DNA from: a virus
IMG/VR virus record: IMGVR_UViG_3300022752_000026
Coordinates: 1 to 64,000 of that record
Strand: one strand, 5' to 3'
DNA length: 64,000 bases
The position numbers and the translations under genes are program-made. Shown here piece by piece: positions 15,838 to 22,505 of the stretch. Position 1 is the first letter of the stretch. The number at the start of each line of letters is the position of its first letter. Under the pieces are notes generated by a model that saw nothing but the letters and a program-made list of their open reading frames with translations, had not been told where the DNA came from and did no database searches.

Positions 15838-15867
15838 TGTTTTCCCCTTTCTGAAGTTGATAGGAGT

Positions 15868-15895
15868 ATTTTACCAGTTTGCTAGGGGAAGTCAA
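15868..15895 (-). promoter_or_regulatory. Promoter TTGACT-N16-TAAAAT
   Basis: Leftward, for the gene starting at 15837. Confidence 0.65.
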
Positions 15896-16074
15896 GTCCA
15901 AATAGGTATTTCCGTAGTGTGTTCTCTATCACATTTTTTTACCCTATCACAAGAAGAACCCTTTGGCACTTCTTCCGCAAGTTGTTCGTTCTCTCCAGAC
16001 AGCCGGGTCCAGAGCCGGTGGCAAAAAGTAAAAACTCGCTCTTCTGAGCCGGACATCAGAATAACTTGTACATG

Positions 16075-16100
16075 AAAAAACCCCGGCTCTTCAGCCGGGG
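16075..16100 (-). terminator. Intrinsic terminator
   Basis: CCCCGGCTGA-AG-AGCCGGGG then six T on the minus strand. The 15900-16074 gap also holds a plus-strand AAAAAGTAAAA copy. Confidence 0.9.
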
Positions 16101-16114
16101 CTTCTCCAGATAAC

Positions 16115-16360
16115 TTATCTATCTAGGCGAAGTATCCGCACTAGGTCGCCGGCAGATAACTCCCAGCCGGAATCAGTCTTGCGAGCGCAAGCGGGGTGTG
16201 GCTCTATGTCCGCAGGTAAAGTAATTACTGCGTCATAGTCTTCCTCTAGATACGCTTCCCATGCTTGGATTGCGGGCTTAGCGTAGTCAAGTGGCAGAGG
16301 TGGGTAGAAATTACCGCGTAGGTGCATTTCCATTTGGATTTCTTTAGATAGTGTGTCCAT
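16115..16360 (-). CDS. Conserved small actinophage protein
   Basis: 81 aa. The first half contains LRGNFYPPLPLDYAKPAI, a conserved stretch I associate with small actinophage proteins of unknown function. GAAAGGG precedes the ATG. Its mRNA begins with the structured leader at 16379-16457. Confidence 0.75.
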   Translation of the reverse strand: MDTLSKEIQMEMHLRGNFYPPLPLDYAKPAIQAWEAYLEEDYDAVITLPADIEPHPACARKTDSGWELSAGDLVRILRLDR

Positions 16361-16378
16361 GCGTTCCCTTTCTTTAGG

Positions 16379-16457
16379 TTCAGTAGGGGAGTCGTATTGT
16401 TTCCGACCCCCTAGGTTTCAGGTCGTTCAGGTGTCCAGCGACTTGCCCCCTACTGAA
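16379..16457 (-). ncRNA. Structured 5' leader RNA, candidate cis-regulator
   Basis: On the minus strand a perfect 11-bp closing stem (TTCAGTAGGGG with CCCCTACTGAA) encloses two short hairpins with GTCG/CGAC stems, giving a three-way-junction-like fold of 79 nt. The promoter -10 box ends 7 nt before the stem, so the transcript should start at the stem itself. A ribosome site and the ATG at 16360 follow within 20 nt. A riboswitch, protein-binding leader or 5' stabiliser are all possible. No known class recognised. Confidence 0.6.
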
Positions 16458-16464
16458 TAACTGA

Positions 16465-16493
16465 AGTATAGCAACCCTAGAAAGAAAAGTCAA
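16465..16493 (-). promoter_or_regulatory. Promoter TTGACT-N17-TATACT
   Basis: Drives the structured leader at 16379-16457 and the gene at 16115. Confidence 0.85.
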
Positions 16494-16600
16494 GTAGTGT
16501 CGTTCAGGAAATAGCGTACGCATAAATACTTGCGAACAACTTTTTGATTTGCAGTGGGTCCGGCTCCAGAAGATTGCGTGCCGGAGATTTTTACTTTTTG

Positions 16601-17173
16601 CTAATGCGTCCCGAAGTGTTGAACCATCACATAGACCGGTGGTGAAGTGTTAGGGTCAAGGCGAGAAGCAATAGTTACTGCTTGCCTTGCTAATGTCTTG
16701 GCAGTTCCCAGAGTCCGCTTGCGTGTTTCCAGCGTAGCAAGTAACGCTCCTTGTGCGTAACCTCCGCCAGACCCGATTGTATAAACTCCCGACTCATCTC
16801 TAGCCCAAGAGAAATCCTCGCCTATCTCGTAGATAGTACCGTTGATAGCAACAATGATTTGGCTCTCATGCTCGCCATCTTTAGAGTATGAGTTGTCCTC
16901 AAAACACTTTTTCATTTCAGGTATGAAGTTCATGGTCATAAACTTATCCAGCCTCACGCCATAAGCGGTTGGAGCAATAGTAGGTGGCTTGAATACATAC
17001 GCCATCAGATTGACGGCTCTCATGTCTCCTGCTACACCAATGAGATACTCGCCATTTTTTATTACCTTGCCGTTGTCTTTCGGTAAAGAATAAATCTTAT
17101 TGTCTTCAGTAACACGACTATCGTATGCCAGTACAGCCCAGTTCTCGCCCTGAACGGCGGCGATTGTAGTCAT
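16601..17173 (-). CDS. Proteasome-like Ntn hydrolase (beta-subunit/HslV type)
   Basis: 190 aa. After Met removal the N-terminus is Thr-Thr-Ile, giving the Thr1 nucleophile. AYDSR places Asp at mature position 17, exactly as in proteasome beta subunits and HslV. A Lys near 35 fits the catalytic Lys33 region, and TIGSGGGYAQGALLA fits the conserved Ser129-Gly region. GGGAG precedes the ATG. It would be a self-compartmentalising threonine protease. No ATPase partner is adjacent; the MoxR-like protein at 24444 is a different AAA type. An AAAAAGTAAAA copy lies on each side of the gene. Confidence 0.8.
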   Translation of the reverse strand: MTTIAAVQGENWAVLAYDSRVTEDNKIYSLPKDNGKVIKNGEYLIGVAGDMRAVNLMAYVFKPPTIAPTAYGVRLDKFMTMNFIPEMKKCFEDNSYSKDGEHESQIIVAINGTIYEIGEDFSWARDESGVYTIGSGGGYAQGALLATLETRKRTLGTAKTLARQAVTIASRLDPNTSPPVYVMVQHFGTH

Positions 17174-17205
17174 CGTACTGCTCCCTGTCGGTTTTTACTT
17201 TTTGC

Positions 17206-17451
17206 CTAGCCTACGAAATCTTCCCAGAGTTCTTCTCTAAGTTGTTCGTATTTCTCTCCGTTATGCCCGTTGAAACGATTTGAGATGTCCTCGTCTCGGA
17301 GAAGATAGTCTAACGAAAGGACGGCAACGCACCCCTCCTCGCCAAACATAATCACAAGTTTCGTGTCGCCATCATCAGGGTTATCCACAATGGAAGCAAT
17401 AAAGGGTGAAGCCCCTCCGTTAGGGTGGTAGTCCTTAGACACTATTCGCAT
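17206..17451 (-). CDS. Acidic hypothetical protein
   Basis: 81 aa, ATG at 17451, no clear ribosome site. Beta-rich first half, acidic helical end. Not recognised. Ends just before an AAAAAGTAAAA copy that separates it from the Ntn hydrolase gene. Confidence 0.65.
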   Translation of the reverse strand: MRIVSKDYHPNGGASPFIASIVDNPDDGDTKLVIMFGEEGCVAVLSLDYLLRDEDISNRFNGHNGEKYEQLREELWEDFVG

Positions 17452-17474
17452 GGCAAAAAGAGTAGCGTGCCGAA

Positions 17475-17502
17475 ATAGTATCAGTAGTTAGTAGAAAGTC
17501 AA
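17475..17502 (-). promoter_or_regulatory. Promoter TTGACT-N16-TACTAT
   Basis: Leftward, 24 bp before the start at 17451. Confidence 0.7.
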
Positions 17503-17503
17503 G

Positions 17504-17548
17504 AAAAAAGAGACACCACTCCCTTTGGACAGGAGCAAAGGAGAGTGG
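17504..17548 (-). terminator. Intrinsic terminator
   Basis: CCACTC-CCTTTG / CAAAGG-GAGTGG stem with one bulged T, then TCTCTTTTTT on the minus strand. A second hairpin (17585-17617, TGTCGC/GCGACA) precedes it after the stop at 17635. Confidence 0.85.
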
Positions 17549-17634
17549 CGGAGCGACAGGGGAAAGGGTATTACCCGTGCTCTATGTCGCCACCCGAAAG
17601 GGGGGGAGGTAGCGACAATACTGTTTTTACAGGA

Positions 17635-17985
17635 TTAGATTTTATCAACAATCTCAATGGGCACTACGACTTCGGCAGATAAAATCTCGCCAGCAGAAGT
17701 CTTACGAACAAACCGCCCTTTGGGATTATCAAGGTTGAGAACAATCTTTGTGCGCCTCTTACCGACAACGGAAGCAGTCTCACCGCGTAGATAAGAAGTT
17801 CCGCACCTGTCGTTTAGCCGAACCCTATCTCCTACGGAAAAGTCTTCAACCTTTTTGTTAGCACCAATGACCATCAGCCTTGCGTCAATAAGTTTTCTTA
17901 GGTCGTGAAGTTGTCTGTCCATGTCGCCATTTTCAACTTTGTCCGAGATGGCAACATACAAGTCTAAGTTGTTAGTCGTTATCAT
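17635..17985 (-). CDS. KOW/SH3-like small protein
   Basis: 116 aa. The ATG at 17985 follows GGAG; it lies inside the end of the upstream gene. The C-terminal half (VGDRVRLNDRCG, RGETASVVGKRRTKIVL) has the turn pattern of a KOW or SH3-like barrel. Helical N-terminus. Function unknown. Confidence 0.65.
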   Translation of the reverse strand: MITTNNLDLYVAISDKVENGDMDRQLHDLRKLIDARLMVIGANKKVEDFSVGDRVRLNDRCGTSYLRGETASVVGKRRTKIVLNLDNPKGRFVRKTSAGEILSAEVVVPIEIVDKI

Positions 17986-18196
17986 CTTCTTCTCCATCTA
18001 CAATGCCAATGTCGTTTGATACAGACGCAACATCAAATCCATAGTATTCGTTGATAAATACACTAGCAACGCGAACCGCAAAGTCCTCATCACTCTCACC
18101 ATCTTGTCTCAACTTCTCGTCAAGAACAACTGTGGTCATAAGCGTGAAGTAATCACCAACGAACATTACTGTTCGTGAAAGATTTATCTCGTCCAT
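17972..18196 (-). CDS. Acidic hypothetical protein
   Basis: 74 aa. The ATG at 18196 is the end of an AAAAAGTAAAAATG repeat that directly follows the previous stop codon. Acidic tail EEDDND. Not recognised. Confidence 0.65.
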   Translation of the reverse strand: MDEINLSRTVMFVGDYFTLMTTVVLDEKLRQDGESDEDFAVRVASVFINEYYGFDVASVSNDIGIVDGEEDDND

Positions 18197-18209
18197 TTTT
18201 ACTTTTTCC

Positions 18210-18425
18210 TTAGCAACTCATGGTGGAGACAACATGGGACAAGTAATCATCATAGGCGTCAGCGTTGCGATAAAACTCGCCATCACCTTGATAGGGATTT
18301 ACCCACTCTTGCTTGGCTTCGTCCCAAATAGTTCCATCAGGAAACCGCGCCTCTTCGCTATCAACATCATGCGACCATACGCCTGTCTCATCATCAAACT
18401 TTAGTATGTAGTGGTGTTCAGCCAT
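18210..18425 (-). CDS. Acidic hypothetical protein
   Basis: 71 aa, TAATG-coupled to the upstream gene. Rich in Asp, Glu, Tyr and Trp (FDDETGVWSHD, WDEAKQEWVNPY). Not recognised; acidic small proteins like this may mimic DNA. Confidence 0.65.
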   Translation of the reverse strand: MAEHHYILKFDDETGVWSHDVDSEEARFPDGTIWDEAKQEWVNPYQGDGEFYRNADAYDDYLSHVVSTMSC

Positions 18426-18703
18426 TAGAGTCCCTCCTCCTCTGTTGCTTTTTGTATGTGTTCAGCAATCATGTCGGGGTCGCACCCAGCAGACACCAAC
18501 ATCTTGCGCCACAAGGTCATAGCACCAAACTTTTTATCCATAAGGAAGAACAACTCTTCCATGTCCAACTCTTGACCGCGTTCGTTCCTGTTATGTCTGC
18601 GTTCAATCTTTTCGTCCAGCATAGTAATAAAAATGCCGAGCGACATAGTGAGCATGGATACTTCTTCTTCAGTTACTTGTACTTCTACTAAATCGTTAGC
18701 CAT
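18425..18703 (-). CDS. Helical hypothetical protein
   Basis: 92 aa, first gene after the promoter at 18734. GAAAGGGG precedes the ATG. Mostly helical and charged. Not recognised. Confidence 0.7.
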   Translation of the reverse strand: MANDLVEVQVTEEEVSMLTMSLGIFITMLDEKIERRHNRNERGQELDMEELFFLMDKKFGAMTLWRKMLVSAGCDPDMIAEHIQKATEEEGL

Positions 18704-18733
18704 TTGCTAACCCCTTTCTTTACCCTTGTCTTT

Positions 18734-18762
18734 ATTATACAGGACTTGACCCCCAAAGTCAA
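18734..18762 (-). promoter_or_regulatory. Promoter TTGACT-N17-TATAAT
   Basis: Perfect -10 box; starts the operon from 18703 to 17635. Confidence 0.85.
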
Positions 18763-18770
18763 ATCCTTTT

Positions 18771-19847
18771 TTACTTCGCCAACACGAACACCTTGCTCTT
18801 AGCAACAAGTGGCTTATCTTCCGGACCTTTCACATAAGGACTAATCCAAATGCGTTTCTTGATTACGCCTTTGCTTACAGGGTCTTTGTAAGGTTGCCAA
18901 CGCCAATGACCACCAACAATCCATCTATGCGACCACTCAACCGCGCTCTCTTCCTGTGTCTCGTCTGTGTCCGCACTTATGTATCTGCGCTTACGGAACT
19001 GAACAACTACAAACTCTGATGGCAGGTTCTCTCGCTCAATGCGTTTGCGTTGCGCTCTGTTTTCAGGCTTGTGCTTTGTTACTTCTGTAAGTGTCTGCGA
19101 CATGATAAGAAAGTATGACCAAAGAAGTCTTGTTATGTTTGTAGCAGGAACTAACTTAGTTGCTTTGTATTCTTCCCACTCTTCATCAGAAAGTAGTTCT
19201 TTGCCACCCTGCTTGAAAGTAAGTTTTCTTATGGCTTCCATGTCGTTGTCTGATGGCATAACATCTTCGCCACCAATGATTTCATCTTGAAAAACACTTC
19301 CGCACCTTACCCAATGGAAACGACCAAGTAATTGGGTTATGGGGTCTTTTTTGTTTTGGTCAAAGATTTGTTTTGCTACATCATCAGGTTGCGTGTATGC
19401 GTCATTCCAATAAGAAAGTGAAAGACCCATCTGTCCTTTTTCACCGAATACTTTTTTCCATGTAATCAAATGAATTAGCATTGTTCTTCCACGAACATCT
19501 TGTAGTTCTAGTGGCTTCTCAAAGTAAGCAAATCCTCTGTCCGCAGGGACTAAAGCCAAATCAAGTCTATCTGTCGGGTCTAGTTTTCCTGAAGCAAATG
19601 AAATGAGGTCAGTCATTTCACTTTTTACGAAGAAGCACTCCGCATTGTTTCCTACTTCAACAATGTCGTTTTTGTAGATACCAATGACTTTCTTTTCGTC
19701 AGAGGCTTCCCAATCTGCTTCGTTCTCAAAGACATACTTCTTTCCTACTGAAATCTCAATGTAGGTTTGTAGTAAGTCTGTCCAGCGTTTATCGCCACAC
19801 TTCCCCTTGAAGTATGCCTGTATGTCTAGTGCGTCTGTTGGTTTCAC
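18771..19847 (-). CDS. Conserved protein with WxHRWxVxGHWR...WIxPYVKGPE motif
   Basis: 358 aa. The GTG at 19847 follows AAAGGGG. The C-terminal third carries WSHRWIVGGHWRWQPY and WISPYVKGPEDKPLVA. I recognise this signature from hypothetical proteins on actinobacterial plasmids, phages and chromosomes; it has no agreed function. The basic RKRIER patch and conserved Trp/His residues suggest nucleic-acid contact. It is one of the largest early-region proteins and has its own promoter. Confidence 0.75.
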   Translation of the reverse strand: MKPTDALDIQAYFKGKCGDKRWTDLLQTYIEISVGKKYVFENEADWEASDEKKVIGIYKNDIVEVGNNAECFFVKSEMTDLISFASGKLDPTDRLDLALVPADRGFAYFEKPLELQDVRGRTMLIHLITWKKVFGEKGQMGLSLSYWNDAYTQPDDVAKQIFDQNKKDPITQLLGRFHWVRCGSVFQDEIIGGEDVMPSDNDMEAIRKLTFKQGGKELLSDEEWEEYKATKLVPATNITRLLWSYFLIMSQTLTEVTKHKPENRAQRKRIERENLPSEFVVVQFRKRRYISADTDETQEESAVEWSHRWIVGGHWRWQPYKDPVSKGVIKKRIWISPYVKGPEDKPLVAKSKVFVLAK

Positions 19848-19871
19848 ACTACCCCTTTCCCTCTACCCCGA

Positions 19872-19900
19872 ATTGTAGTTGATAGATTACTCAAAGTCAA
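19872..19900 (-). promoter_or_regulatory. Promoter TTGACT-N17-TACAAT
   Basis: Overlaps the last codons of the upstream gene; drives the gene at 18771. Confidence 0.75.
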
Positions 19901-20297
19901 ATCCATCTTCACTATCTTCTTCAGCGTCTTCTTTTGGAAACAACTCCCTAAGGGGCATTATGTCCAGCATTTCTAGGTGTTCTCTGAAACAAAGAACTAG
20001 ACACTCGTGGCACTCTTTAGTCGCCATGAATTGTTTGGCTATGCCCTTTTGGTAGAACGCCTCAACCATGTCGCTTATGGCTCTGATTTCCCACTCAAAG
20101 AGAACAAGTTTTGTATCGCGTTCATTTTTACTTTTTGCTGACTCACACATTGGTATCCAGCGAGTTGCTCTAGTTATTTTGATTTCGCCATCTTCAGTTG
20201 TGTTCTGTTCTGTGGCGATTGGCTCGTATTGGTGTAGCCCTGTCTTTAGGACTTTATCTACTTTCGTAAAAGAGATTGCTCTGTCTTTATCTTCCAT
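19887..20297 (-). CDS. Hypothetical acidic protein
   Basis: 136 aa from the ATG at 20297. The frame extends to a GTG at 20360 that overlaps the upstream TGA, but that would place a perfect terminator-like hairpin (20319-20348) inside the first codons. I therefore prefer 20297. Helical with a CHECLVLCF segment and an acidic tail. Not recognised. An internal AAAAAGTAAAA copy encodes KSK. Confidence 0.6.
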   Translation of the reverse strand: MEDKDRAISFTKVDKVLKTGLHQYEPIATEQNTTEDGEIKITRATRWIPMCESAKSKNERDTKLVLFEWEIRAISDMVEAFYQKGIAKQFMATKECHECLVLCFREHLEMLDIMPLRELFPKEDAEEDSEDGFDFE

Positions 20298-20318
20298 AGT
20301 CTCTCTGTAAGTAAGAGA

Positions 20319-20348
20319 GAAGCCCCTACCACTTTGGATAGGGGCTTC
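20319..20348 (-). terminator. Perfect 10-bp hairpin after the gene at 20357
   Basis: GAAGCCCCTA and TAGGGGCTTC arms with a 10-nt loop, followed by TCTCTCTT on the minus strand. Confidence 0.7.
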
Positions 20349-20356
20349 CCAACTTT

Positions 20357-20797
20357 TCACTTATTTGCTCCTGTTAGAGCAAGGAGAGTAGCAACTGCCT
20401 CGTCAAGGCTTGCTTCGTTCTTGTGTTGTGGAGTTTTCATCACTTGAACGATTTTGTCTGTGGTGTGTTCAGCGAACACATCAACAAGGTGTGGATTTGC
20501 TTTTAGGAGTTCCTCTTTGTTGAGGTTCTCGCGTGTCTGTGTTCCAATAACTACAACTGGAACTCCAGCGATTGTTCCCTCTGTGGCAATACCAATCCAA
20601 GAAGAGCCAACCTTTTTGTAGCCGAGAAGTGTGTAGAGTTCTGCTTGCGCTTCTTCATACGCCTTTTCTGCTAGTGCTTTTGTGCGTTTTGCGCTTGCTA
20701 GAAGTTCAAGGGCTTGCTTAGCCTTTTTCGCTTCCGCAGGTGTCTTGTCTAGAACCTGTGTAGTTGAAACTTCAACTACTACTGTCTTTTTAGACAT
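20357..20797 (-). CDS. Hypothetical protein with helical N-terminus
   Basis: 146 aa. The ATG at 20797 has GAAAGGA upstream. Residues ~15-55 form a long Ala/Lys/Glu helix; the rest is alpha/beta (GSSWIGIATEGTIAGVPVVV). Not recognised. The long leader includes a GTAAG...CTTAC hairpin near 20848-20870. Confidence 0.7.
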   Translation of the reverse strand: MSKKTVVVEVSTTQVLDKTPAEAKKAKQALELLASAKRTKALAEKAYEEAQAELYTLLGYKKVGSSWIGIATEGTIAGVPVVVIGTQTRENLNKEELLKANPHLVDVFAEHTTDKIVQVMKTPQHKNEASLDEAVATLLALTGANK

Positions 20798-20873
20798 TTG
20801 CGTCCTTTCATCTTTTAGGAGAGAAACCTTTTCACTCCTTTGCGTAAGAGAGTTACACTCACTTACAACTCCA

Positions 20874-20902
20874 AAGATACTCGCATTATTCCGCCAAGTC
20901 AA
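20874..20902 (-). promoter_or_regulatory. Promoter TTGACT-N17-TATCTT
   Basis: Drives the gene at 20357 with an ~70-nt leader. Confidence 0.7.
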
Positions 20903-20944
20903 GTCCAAACAAGGATTTGCTTATGTGTTTTACATCACATAGTA

Positions 20945-21178
20945 TTAGCCCTCGTCAGATACAACCTGCTGGGCTATCTCAACGAAATCTTCGGCTGCCG
21001 AACCCTGAAAGTGCCACTCGCCATTTTCGTAGGTCTCAACAACTTCAGACCATTGTTCGTCTGTAATGAACAATCCGTTTTGGTATCCCTCAACTGTTGC
21101 TTTGTCCCAATAGGCGACAATCAACTCGGTATCAGGTTCGTATGCTTCCAACTGCTCTAGTAGTTCTTTGACTTTCAT
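20945..21178 (-). CDS. Acidic hypothetical protein
   Basis: 77 aa. Its ATG is the end of an AAAAAGTAAAAATG repeat; GAGAGGAAG lies just upstream. Highly acidic with aromatic residues. Not recognised. Confidence 0.7.
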   Translation of the reverse strand: MKVKELLEQLEAYEPDTELIVAYWDKATVEGYQNGLFITDEQWSEVVETYENGEWHFQGSAAEDFVEIAQQVVSDEG

Positions 21179-21199
21179 TTTTACTTTTTGCTTCCTCTC

Positions 21200-21364
21200 T
21201 TAGGCTACTGCGAGTTCCGAGTTGTTCGGAGTTCGCACTTCTCTTCGCGGTTTGTGTGGGCGTGGAACATCTCCAACCCAATCGCAAACCAATCCGTCAT
21301 ACATGTCCTGCCATAAACCAAAGTCTTCTTTTATTTCCCACCCGCATTTCTTACACACAATCAT
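21200..21364 (-). CDS. Small CxxC protein
   Basis: 54 aa, ATG at 21364 again supplied by an AAAAAGTAAAAATG repeat. N-terminal CKKCGWE plus a later Cys. Pro/Arg-rich second half. Probably metal binding; not recognised further. Confidence 0.65.
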   Translation of the reverse strand: MIVCKKCGWEIKEDFGLWQDMYDGLVCDWVGDVPRPHKPRREVRTPNNSELAVA

Positions 21365-21388
21365 TTTTACTTTTTCCTTTCCTTGCCG

Positions 21389-21901
21389 TTAGAAGTGAAA
21401 ATCAACGGGAACTAGATACTGCTTATTTGGTTCAAGGGCGAGCCGATTTCTAAAGAACTCTAGGTTTGCCGAACCCTCTTTCAAGTCATAGACGCCCGTA
21501 TCCGAACACCAATCGTTTGATAAAAGTTTCCCTAGTCGTGCCAATGTCCAAGCACTCATACCTGTGCCGTAGTCAAACTTTTCGGGGTTGTAGTTCTCAA
21601 TCATCTTGCCAATGTCAAACCCGTCTTTTGTTATCTCCGCTAAGTATTTTTCCATTTCCTTTTTACGATACCCAGCGAACTCTCTGATTATGTCGTCAGC
21701 AAGAAGTGGGTTCTCCGCATAGCAGAGAGCGTTCCGTTCTTCTTCCCAGCCCTCAAACAATCCGTCCCACCTGCCACCGACCTCATGCCAATCAGACCAA
21801 GTTGGATACGGGTCTTCTGAATAAGTTATTTGGCTTTTGACTTCGCCAATAGCGTCCTCGCCACTTTCTGCTTCTACCAACATTATTTGGCAAACGTGCA
21901 T
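21389..21901 (-). CDS. Conserved phage protein with VGGRWDG motif
   Basis: 170 aa. GGGAGGAACAAA precedes the ATG. SDWHEVGGRWDGLFEGW near residue 40 resembles a motif shared by small ferredoxin-fold-like phage proteins. The protein at 27864 has a similar ISGRWTG. Function unknown. Confidence 0.7.
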   Translation of the reverse strand: MHVCQIMLVEAESGEDAIGEVKSQITYSEDPYPTWSDWHEVGGRWDGLFEGWEEERNALCYAENPLLADDIIREFAGYRKKEMEKYLAEITKDGFDIGKMIENYNPEKFDYGTGMSAWTLARLGKLLSNDWCSDTGVYDLKEGSANLEFFRNRLALEPNKQYLVPVDFHF

Positions 21902-21925
21902 TTTGTTCCTCCCTCTCTTACCCCT

Positions 21926-21953
21926 ATTGTAATCATTTATTCTGAAAAGTCAA
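21926..21953 (-). promoter_or_regulatory. Promoter TTGACT-N16-TACAAT
   Basis: Overlaps the 3' end of the gene at 21937; drives the gene starting at 21901. Confidence 0.65.
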
Positions 21954-22383
21954 GTTCCCCATTTATGATTTTTTCAGAGTGCGCTCTGTCTCTTAGATAG
22001 ACCTCTGCGACTTTCAATGCCTCGTCTAGTTCATGCTCTACCGCGTCTAAGTGTTCGCCAAAGCAATACAAATCAAACCAAGAGTTATTTATCCAATCAA
22101 GAAGTTCTTGGTCGTTCGCCAATTTCAATGCGTCATCTGTGTCTATGCCCGCGTCAATGAAATCTGTTGGCGAGAACAAACTAGAAACAATTTCTCCTTG
22201 TGGTGCGTCCAAGAGATTTGCTCTTGTCTCTCCATCACAATAAACATCTACTTGAAATCCTTTGTATTCAACTGTTGCTATACAACCCATACCTGTATAG
22301 AAAATAGCGTCCTGTTGTGATGGGTGTGGGTCAAAGCCTAAGTGATACTTTATTTTTATTTCATCATCTGTCATTGTTGTCAT
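21937..22383 (-). CDS. Acidic hypothetical protein
   Basis: 148 aa. GGGGAAAACAA precedes the ATG, itself preceded by an AAAAAGTAAAA copy and the structured element at 22410-22494. Asp/Glu-rich, alpha/beta. Not recognised. Confidence 0.7.
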   Translation of the reverse strand: MTTMTDDEIKIKYHLGFDPHPSQQDAIFYTGMGCIATVEYKGFQVDVYCDGETRANLLDAPQGEIVSSLFSPTDFIDAGIDTDDALKLANDQELLDWINNSWFDLYCFGEHLDAVEHELDEALKVAEVYLRDRAHSEKIINGELDFSE

Positions 22384-22409
22384 TTGTTTTCCCCTTTTAC
22401 TTTTTAGAT

Positions 22410-22494
22410 GTGTTGGCTCGGCTCTGTGGTGAGAGACGAAAGAGCAGGTTGTCTATTTTCGGAAGGACACTCCTGTCTATCACCGAGCCAACAC
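22410..22494 (-). ncRNA. Structured intergenic RNA closed by a 12-bp stem
   Basis: On the minus strand GTGTTGGCTCGG pairs perfectly with CCGAGCCAACAC. Inside are two short hairpins (GACA-GGAG-TGTC and AGAC...GTCT), again a three-way-junction-like arrangement. It starts about 12 nt after the stop of the VWA gene and ends 27 nt before the next ATG. It could be an mRNA-processing or stability element, or a leader for the downstream gene. Confidence 0.5.
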
Positions 22495-22505
22495 CTGTTA
22501 GAACA

